The translations under genes and the position numbers were made by a program. A DNA stretch of 64,000 nt, from contig JASAND010020063.1 in NCBI GenBank assembly GCA_030248195.1, forward strand, positions 40,396-104,395, given 5' to 3'. The notes under the pieces were generated by a model that was not told the origin of the DNA, ran no database searches, and was given only the letters and a program-made list of their open reading frames with translations. The stretch comes from Trissonchulus latispiculum. Its lineage: Eukaryota > Nematoda > Enoplea > Enoplida > Ironidae. Shown in pieces: positions 56,373-64,000 of this stretch. Position 1 is the first letter of the stretch, and the number at the start of each line of letters is the position of its first letter.

Positions 56373-57673
56373 TAGTGATGTTTCAGTCGCTGAAACTGAA
56401 ACTGAAACTAGGTTTCAGTCTCTACATGTTTCAGTTTCAGTCACTGAAACTGAAACTGAAACTGAAACTTTTTTGGAAAACGGACTGAAACTGAAACTGA
56501 AACTGAAACCATTTAAACTGGCAGACTGAAACTGAAACTGAAACTGAAATTATTTTTGGTATCCGACTGAAACTGAAACTGAAACTGAAACTACCCTAAT
56601 TCTAGAACTGAAACTGAAACTGAAACTGAAACTAGAAAAGTCTGAAACAGTTTCAGTCCCAGCGTAAAATCGTCAGTTTTTCCTTCTAGCTGGAGCTTAA
56701 ACCGGTTTCAGTTCATGCTGGAACTGAAACAACATTTCAGTCTTTGCGTGTAAGATCCTTTCAGTCTCTGCGTATGGTTAAGTTCTTTGTAAAATGCTAC
56801 TGCAGATTTGCCATAACAGTTTTCCTTGCGAAAGAATACAAGGAATGTGTTACGCTTTAACCTCTCGTAATTATTACAGCAGTATTACTTTTAGATCATT
56901 TAGATATTGTCAGCATAATAGATAAAGTTAAACAAGGAAGTTATGTTAAAGCATAATTGCTTTATATAGTTTTTAAAGCACAAGGTGTTGATGTGGTACC
57001 TCTACGGTCTGTGGCCTCCAGAGGCTAAGCATCGAATTGCAGCAATGAAGCTTTATGGCCTCAACAGCTTTACATTTTGGAGAGATGCTTTACTTAAGCA
57101 AATAACCAAGCTGGTTTAGGTACTTAGTTAATGAGAAAGCCAATGCAGCAAGCAACTATTAAAACTTATTTCACATCATAATTTTTTTGTCTTCACAAAG
57201 AAAAATATTGGATACAATTTATTAGATAAAACTGTTTTACTCAGAACTGACATAGAAGCTGAGATTATAAACTAAAACGGCAGCTTCAACAGTTTTAAAT
57301 TTCAAATATTATGCGGAAACTGAAATTTATCTTTTTGGGCGATGATTTCAACTGAAAAAGCCGGACTAAAACTGAAATTATTCCAAAACATGGACTGAAA
57401 CTGAAACTGTTTGGCGTCACCGACTGAAACTGAAACTGAAACTATTTTGCGTCACCGACTGAAACTGAAACTGAAACTGAAATTAATTTCGACCAGCGAC
57501 TGAAACTGAAACTAAAACTGAAATTATTTTGGGATGACGACTGAAACTGAAACTGAAACTGAAATTATTTTTGGTATCTGACTGAAACTGAAACTGAAAC
57601 TGAAATTAGCTTAGGTTGTCGACTGAAACTGAAACTGAAACTGAAACTAAAATGGGCTACTGAAACAACACTA
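56373..57673. mobile_element. 1.3-kb hAT-like element with GAAACT words
   Basis: TAGTGATGTTTCAGT at the left, ACTGAAACAACACTA at the right; perfect 8-bp target duplication GGGTCAGC (56365-56372, 57674-57681). Both ends carry GAAACTGAAACTGAAACT arrays; about 550 bp in the middle is unique AT-rich sequence without a recognised protein. Confidence 0.92.
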
Positions 57674-57799
57674 GGGTCAGCAATTGGCGCAGAAACTGAA
57701 TTTTTAGTTTAATTTCGGATCTTCGTGTTGGAAACTTAAGCACCTAAATATAAATCCATGACAACTTCTCACTGAAGACTTTGATTCATTTGGTGCTGG

Positions 57800-58175
57800 T
57801 AAACTTTAGTGCAGTGCATTTGTGGTGATTTTTTAAAACGCTACATATAACCTTCACAATTTTGGGAGTGGAAAGAGTTCTATACATCGTTTTAAAGCTT
57901 GGAATTTGTACATTCAGGTGAGCTTACGGAACTAGCAAAATTAACAAAACATTTACAGACATACTGACATCTGGCAGCTTCTCGGCACGGATACTGGATT
58001 TTTCAGACCTGATTGAACTACAGGCCTCAAGCTTAACGGGAAGAAATGTTATATAAGATCCTGAATTATTGAGCAAACATTTTTGAACATCGATTTTTCA
58101 AAACTGTAGAATTGGATAAAAGCACTGTTCGTGCCATGATATGAAGGGCATATGGGCTGAAGGACGTTTTTTTGG
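57800..58175 (+). repeat. dispersed repeat, relative of 48.03-48.33 kb
   Basis: GGTGATTTTTTAAAACGCTA, ATCGTTTTAAAGCTTGGAAT and GTGCCATGATATGAAGGGCA align with the 48 kb copy in the same order. Confidence 0.7.
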
Positions 58176-58179
58176 ATTT

Positions 58180-58790
58180 GGCACTGCCTGCAGGTCTTCA
58201 TTGTCGAGAAAATCCGCATTGAGTTTTCTTGCTACTCACTATGTTCTAGCCAAAACCAAGAAAAACATCCCTCCGCGAAAGTTCAAATTTCAATTCTACC
58301 AAAACTCTCCGGAATCCGTCGAGTAGTTTTTGAGAAATCGACGTTTAAAACAAAATAATCGCAGTTTTGCCAAAATTGTTTTTCGGCCAAATCTCCAGTA
58401 TAAAGCAATCAACTCCTGCTAATAAACATTCATACATGTAAACTAGACTGTGCATCGATTGGATATACATGGATCAAAATTGCCCGTTAAGATTTGGTAG
58501 TATTTTTGAAAAAGCTGATTTCTTCGAAAATGACTTTTTTGACCCTAAAAATCGTTTTTGATTATATATACTGACTCAACCACTGGAGATATATAGCTCG
58601 TAGGTTGTAAAGGCAAAAATGTTCATTTCGGTGTCCTCTTTTCAGCCATGACAACTAACCAGCGTACCCTTTTAGTTAAGGGAAGCTAAGCTTTAGTTAC
58701 CACTTTAAGAACAGTTAATTGGTAGACAACAAAGTTCAAATCAAACGAACAGAAAAATTTGCCTGATCCGGAAGTATCTTTGAAAAGACA
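58180..58790. other. no gene recognised
   Basis: AT-rich; no supported feature. Confidence 0.35.
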
Positions 58791-58829
58791 TCAGTTCTGG
58801 TGCTCAGGTACCACATAGGAAGCAATTTT

Positions 58830-58966
58830 TACGTGCGGGTACCTGCGTGCCGGATTTCGCGTGTGCGGGCCGCGGGCCGGAATCTTGCGGGCCGCGGTCA
58901 TGAGGTGCGGGCTGCGGGCCGGGCGCGGAGAAATCGGCCCGCATACAACTCTGAGCCAACCTGCAG
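58830..58966. repeat. GCGGGCC-word element fragment, inverted
   Basis: GCGGGCCGCGGGCCGG words ending CGGCCCGCATACAACTCTG, the complement of the end at 51360. Confidence 0.65.
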
Positions 58967-59279
58967 TTTTCAGGTTCAGATGAGAATGCTCTGGCAAACC
59001 CCGAACGACTGCTAAAATTCTTCTATGCAAAGTTGAAGCCAATTGTTGGAGTTTCGCACAACTGCTAACACGTTCGCCGACCAAAGGCGTTAGCCGTTTT
59101 AGTCGTTAACGTTAGTCGAATCGGTAAACATTCAGCACTAGTGAGAATTTTCTAACAAGTAGATTAATATTTAATTTTTCAATATCGGTTGTTTCTTGGA
59201 AACAGTTGGGTAGCTGCTGGCTTGTTCAAAAGTTCTTTGCTTTCCTTTGCAGTAGTCCTCCAACGAACAACACTAACTA

Positions 59280-59440
59280 ACTGTAACTGAAACTCCGACT
59301 GAAACTTATATAAAATTTCGGTTTCCCGAGAAACTGAATTTGTTCGAAGTCTGAAATCGCCTACTGAAACAACTATATAAAGTTTCGGTTCCCGGAATAA
59401 ACCTGAAACTAGTCTGAAATCGGCTATTGAAACATCACTG
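59280..59440. repeat. GAAACT-word fragment
   Basis: ACTGAAACTCCGACTGAAAC through GGCTATTGAAACATCACT; probable remnant of the GAAACT element family. Confidence 0.5.
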
Positions 59441-59822
59441 TAATGTTACAACCAGCTAAAGACAGAATCATCCAATCCAGTGATAGTCCAACTTTTTCTA
59501 GACAAATAATATTCTCCCTGAAATTAGGTGCTATTTCGAGAGTCGGCATATTCTTGTACCGTCATCGGCTGCCAAATTTCAGACATGACCTTTTAGGACG
59601 ATTCATTTCATATCCAACGGAGCAATTATCCACGGAAGACCGTTCTTTCACTTCTCAGTCTTGTATTCCATTTACGCAAAAAAACGGAAAGACGGATAAA
59701 CCGAGCCCTTCTTCGTTCACTTGTTCCTCCGTCTGAGCATGAACAGGAATTTAACCGCTTCCTACACAAAAGAAAAACCTACCTCCCACATTCAACACGA
59801 CCTAGACCGATAAAATGTTACC

Positions 59823-60091
59823 CAAGAGTACATAATAACTAAGAGTGTGACAATGCCATGCTCTTACTAGGCTTGTGACATGATCTGCGCGATAACGGCT
59901 GGTTCACAAATCAGACCCACCAATTCAAAAATACTCACACGCTATGCTTGCGAATTTCTTTGAAGTGGTGGGTCTAATTTGGGGGTGTCGTCTGCAACTA
60001 TCGTTCAGATCACGCCACACGTCAGATAAGAGTGTCGCTTGTAATATAAGAACGTGCCGCTTGTCATACTCTTATTTATTATGTACTCTTG
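59823..60091. mobile_element. CAAGAGTACATAAT-family foldback element with 8-bp target duplication
   Basis: 269 bp, CAAGAGTACATAAT to ATTATGTACTCTTG; ATGTTACC on both sides (59815-59822, 60092-60099). Internal blocks include GATAACGGCTGG and CACTTTGAAG-type spacers. Confidence 0.88.
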
Positions 60092-60099
60092 ATGTTACC

Positions 60100-60860
60100 T
60101 ATATACTTACACGCTTTATACACGAGGCCAGGGTTTACGATCAATAAGGACTGGCGATTTTGGACGATTTGTTTGCAACGGTCGCTGCCCGGAAATTTAC
60201 TGACACAGAACATCAAGTATTCGGAATTGTTTCGTTGGCTTCGACTGCATTTCGCTTCTCCAAAAGGACATAAACAGCTTACCTTGTTGTGGAACAGGTA
60301 TATATTGCCCGTTTTGAACTGATTCTCGCTCTAGCCAATTATAAAATTAGCCAGAACCAACTACACACCTCTCCACATCAACAATTTTACTCAAGGGATA
60401 GCATATCCACAGCAAATGACACTTAATCTGCACATTATGACAGGCGACGCAAATTCAGACTGAAGTTTTGCACGATTCTTAACTTATTCAGATATTTTTC
60501 TTGAGTTTTACTAAGATATTAGAGTTTCAGCTTCGTCGAAGATTTAACCTAGCCTTACACATTACAACCAGTCCATGTAGCAACACATTTTACACTATCG
60601 TATAACATTAATAAAGTGTACAAAATGGACTACACTTCACAGAATCAAACAAATTCGCAATAAATTAACAAATCTGTTAAAATGATTTTCAACAAAAAAC
60701 AAAGTACATTTATATAACAAAGTAAAAATAGTCATCACATCAAAAACTTTGCCATTAATTGGAAATAAGAGAGACATGGCAAGCAACACAACAACAAGAC
60801 TAACTATAGAGGAAAATTTGGATAGTCAACAACTGGAACCCAAATGTGAGTTAGTCCAAT
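60100..60860. other. no gene recognised; one coding-like stretch
   Basis: The open frame 60089-60322 (NIKYSELFRWLRLHFASPKG) looks less biased than its surroundings, but I recognise no family and cannot define exon ends. Confidence 0.25.
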
Positions 60861-61184
60861 CAAGAGTACATAATGACAGCCAAGCTTATCTATCTGTACT
60901 CCCATACAATGAGACCAAACATTGTGCTCTCTGCAGGATACTCCCTCGTCCCCCCTCCACAAATTGCCCCTCTCATACCGCACCTAGAATGGACAAGAAT
61001 TAGCGTTATATTAAACGAGCAAGCTACCTCAGTTTGGAAGTTGTACCCATTGTGGGGGAGGCGTGAGAGGGAGCCGATTTGTGGGGGCTGGCGGGGGGAG
61101 TCAGGCAATAGCCTACAGAGAGTCGTCTTTGCTCTCATTGCATGGAGTATCCGCAGTCTCCTACTCTTATCATTATGTACTCTT
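60861..61184. mobile_element. CAAGAGTACATAAT-family foldback element
   Basis: CAAGAGTACATAATG to CATTATGTACTCTT; flanks AGTCCAAT and AGTCCGAC are a probable decayed 8-bp duplication. CCCCTCCACAAATTG and CAATTTGTGGGGG-type words inside. Confidence 0.78.
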
Positions 61185-61199
61185 AGTCCGACAAACATA

Positions 61200-62040
61200 G
61201 CTAAATATACGTATACTACCACCAATATTTGAAAACGAAAACAAAAGCACTATCACCAATGCTTGCGAAAACGAAATAAATAAATTCAACTTGGCACAAC
61301 CCATTTCAAACCTGTTTATAATTTTCTGACCCAGCAAAACAAGCATTCAGCTTTGGTTTGGATAACAAACAGAAATACGTACAGACTAATATATAGTTAG
61401 TTTACATAACCATTAACCCCTATGATAGCCACACTAACAAAAAGCTATACGTAGCTCGCATGGCAAATGTCATAAAAAAAATTAGCGCAAACACCACAAA
61501 CAGTCAAAAATGAGCGACAACAAAACAGAGAAAAAAACCATTAGTCATATTAAACGTATAATTGCATTAGCTTCTTTCATCACGGCTTTCCATAGCAATT
61601 GGAGAAAAGGTCAAAAAATTCATAACGCACCACAACAATGGTGCAAATTAACCAATTATTTGAATGACAATCAATTAGGTAACAGTATCATTTTCCAGAT
61701 TAGGTCTTGTAGCTCCTGCCATCAGGTAAAACCGGCAAAAAAGATTATCAATTATTAGTGGTGGAACGGTTGATTTTCCTGACCACTAACTGATCGTTCT
61801 CGCTTCACATGGCGACGCCGGCCAAGGTAGAAAAAGTCAGCCCCTTGAATGACCACAATCGACGCGAAGAATAAGGTCTTGAGAGGTTGGACGATGGATG
61901 ACCGGATAATTACCTGAAATATCAGTTAATAGTTCAATGGCTGGAAATCTCAGGAATTAATTAACTGATATATAACTACAAATTATCAACATAGAAAAAT
62001 AGAGAGTAATAAACTGGAAAAAGCTGGCTTTCTCTTGAAT
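61200..62040. other. no gene recognised
   Basis: A Lys-rich 82-codon frame at 61510-61758 ends in CSSCHQVKPAKK but has no identifiable domain. Confidence 0.3.
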
Positions 62041-62240
62041 ACCTGGCTTATTTTTACTGGGGGGGGGGGGGTGGGGGGCCGCCCCCCATTCGGCAACCTC
62101 CCCCCATTCATTTTAGCGTACAAAACACCTAAAAATAGTCCTTTTTTAGCGATTTTCGGCATTGTTTGCACAAAAAACGTAAAAAATTAGCACAAAAATT
62201 TTTCTAAAAATATGCCCCCCCTCATTTGTGGTGAGCCATG
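62041..62240. repeat. G-run / C-run region
   Basis: GGGGGGGGGGGGTGGGGGG, CCGCCCCCCATTCGG, and GGAGCCCCCCC near 62240; partly self-complementary. Confidence 0.5.
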
Positions 62241-62597
62241 GGGGGAGCCCCCCCAAATAAATTTTGGCCTAAAAATAAGCCAGAATACAGGGATTATTCT
62301 AGGAAATTTTTCCTGGAGAATTGTTTTGAGGACTCCCTTAGGCATGGGCAAAGCCAGAAATCCCCAGGGAGGGGCAAAACTTTTCAAAAACGTGCTGAAA
62401 TTACTGGTGGAAACATTGCGTTATTTTCACTGCATCCGCTGAGAGCGTTAGTTTTTAGTGCGCCAATAAACATTTCGTGTTAAAAAGGATAAAAAGGCAG
62501 AAAAAATCACCAGCGATGCCAGAAAATTTTCTAGAAATTTGGCCTTCTAAGCGTTTTCTGGACTAAATTTGGTACCTATGAAACGCACCACACACAC

Positions 62598-62605
62598 ACA
62601 TATAT

Positions 62606-62647
<42 letters not shown>

Positions 62648-62656
62648 ATATATATT
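62598..62656. repeat. (TA)n microsatellite
   Basis: TA dinucleotides with two AATA/ATTA breaks, preceded by a short CA run. Confidence 0.9.
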
Positions 62657-62746
62657 AGGGATCGAGCGGATCCTAAATTTTGCCGGATCGGACCGGATCC
62701 GGATCCAGTTTGGATCCGGCCGGATCCGGATCCGGATCCGGATCTA
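62656..62746. repeat. GGATCC-word element fragment
   Basis: TAGGGATCGAGCGGATCC start, then overlapping GGATCCGGATCC words to GATCTA. hAT-like start but no target duplication seen. Confidence 0.6.
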
Positions 62747-63140
62747 GTCATCAAAATACATGCAAATTTTTAAAATTTTGTTCTTTGATTTTGTTAATGT
62801 TTATGGGGTTTTTGTGGATTTGGTAATGTTTCAATGCTGATAGTGAATTTATTTAATACGTTTCAACAATAATTTCTCTTTGTTTAAATGCTGCAAATGA
62901 CTAACATTTAGCTTGAAATAAATAATTTTCGCTAAGTGTAATTAATTTTTGAAATGTATGAATATGCCGTAGCCGCAAACATGGAACAGTTTAGAATCAC
63001 AGTTTTTCAAAAAATCAGCTTAAGTAGATTAACATTAACATTAGTTCTTACATGGAGCTTCAGAAAAATAAAACCAATACGGTTGCTGCTGAAAATATTT
63101 ATTTATGAATAAATAATTCAAGTTACGTATAGTTTTACAA

Positions 63141-63240
63141 GAAATAAAAATGCTCTTCTGGAGCATAAAAAAAGTAATATGGGTGATGGTGAGGTTGTAA
63201 AATCAAAAGAGGACTAGTCTTTAAAATGCTTAATATGATC
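63141..63240 (+). repeat. direct repeat of the right arm at 63737-63835
   Basis: CAAGAAATAAAAATGCTC, GGAGCATAAAAAAAGTAATA and GGGTGATGGTGAG recur 596 bp downstream. Confidence 0.8.
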
Positions 63241-63542
63241 TACATTCTTCAGCTTTCAAAGCGAGCGGGACGATTTTGAAATATTAAAGCTGATTTCAAA
63301 TAAACAATGCAGTTCTGGTAGAAAGGTGTTCAAGGTATTTCTTCTGCACTGTCAGCGCAGAATCTTGTATTAAGTTGATGCGAAAAGCAGTTGGCATCAT
63401 GTACGTGTATTATATATTAAGTTGTATAATAAGGAGAACCACTACATTACACTTGCAGGTCATGCTGACAAATCGTACAATTTTCCGAAGAACTGCCGAT
63501 AGCAACAGCAAGCAGCAGCCGGTAGAAACTCTGGGCAGTTTT

Positions 63543-63917
63543 CGCGAATATGGGTTGTTCAACGAAGCTGGTCCATATTAGTGCGCTTTTAACCTAGTCG
63601 TCCTGGCATTTACAACCTGCCCCTCCCATATTAACGTTTTAAAACCTAGTCCTCTGTCCATTTATATACAACCGAATGTCACCCATATTGCATTTTTATG
63701 CTCCCTCGGAGCATTTTTTATTCTTGTATATATACAAGAAATAAAAATGCTCCTCTGGAGCATGAAAAAAGTAATATGGGTGATGGTGAGTTTGTAAAAT
63801 CAAAAGAGGACTAGTCTTTAAAATTCTTAATATGGGGGATATTTTCAAAAATAGAAGAGGACTAGGTTTTGATCTAATGAATATGTGAACAGCTTCGCCT
63901 AACAACCCATATTCGCG
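63543..63917. repeat. 375-bp palindromic element
   Basis: Ends CGCGAATATGGGTTGTT and AACAACCCATATTCGCG are exact complements. The arms (CGAAGCTG / CAGCTTCG, CACCCATATTGCA-type, GCTCCCTCGGAGC) pair around a centre TCTTGTATATATACAAGA at about 63722-63739. Confidence 0.85.
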
Positions 63918-64000
63918 GTTTATAAACGTAAATCATTATGCATATCCATCAAAGCTACATTTAGTTTATAGTGCATAAACAATCGCTACTGCTATGTACG

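Noticed and set aside
61510..61758. 82-codon Lys-rich frame ending CSSCHQVKPAKK
   Set aside because: No domain recognised, AT-rich, no splice or repeat support; could be chance.

Overview
The window is animal nuclear DNA: AT-rich and gene-poor, with spliced GT-AG exons, BEL/Pao-type LTR retrotransposons, tRNA-derived repeats, satellites and many foldback or MITE-like elements. I cannot name the species. BEL/Pao elements limit it to Metazoa, and the overall style would suit an arthropod or another invertebrate (inference only).

The one cellular gene I can support runs left to right from about 12.9 kb to 37.5 kb. Eight exons (25304-37504) join by GT-AG introns with every phase matching. They give a Pro/Ser/Gln-rich protein with two C-terminal C2H2 zinc fingers, and the last zinc-binding His of finger 2 lies in a tiny terminal exon beyond a 4.8 kb intron. 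Exon 2 needs an upstream exon ending in phase 1. Upstream lie five copies of a 13-nt mini-exon (start codon, four codons, one extra base, then GTAAG) at 12863, 16555, 18864, 19290 and 21992. Each sits downstream of an ATTTGCAT octamer inside tandem duplicated units. Joined to one of them, the model is exactly 642 codons including the stop.

Layout: 1-2.4 kb holds low-complexity DNA, a 155-bp satellite and stem-loops. 2.6-3.8 kb has three tandem copies of a repeat carrying a conserved, highly paired domain of about 138 nt (candidate structured RNA). 5.3-5.8 kb is a GC-rich hAT-like element. 7.9-10.5 kb is a BEL/Pao element deleted for gag, protease and reverse transcriptase. 10.6-25.2 kb holds the duplicated promoter and first-exon units with insertions. 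25.3-37.5 kb is the zinc-finger gene, its introns full of foldback elements. 37.8-42.7 kb is a 117-bp satellite that switches orientation. 42.7-48.9 kb is duplicated and foldback DNA with a tRNA-like gene. 48.9-57.7 kb is a nest of hAT-like elements plus a second internally deleted BEL/Pao element. 57.7-64 kb holds more foldback elements and simple repeats.

The most unusual theme is a set of non-autonomous elements that share hAT-type ends (5'-YARNG) and, in seven cases, 8-bp target duplications. Each is filled with its own short repeated word (GGCCGG, CCCGGGCC, GAAACT, AATAGGAA, TTGCGTCCAG and others) that begins next to the terminal repeat.
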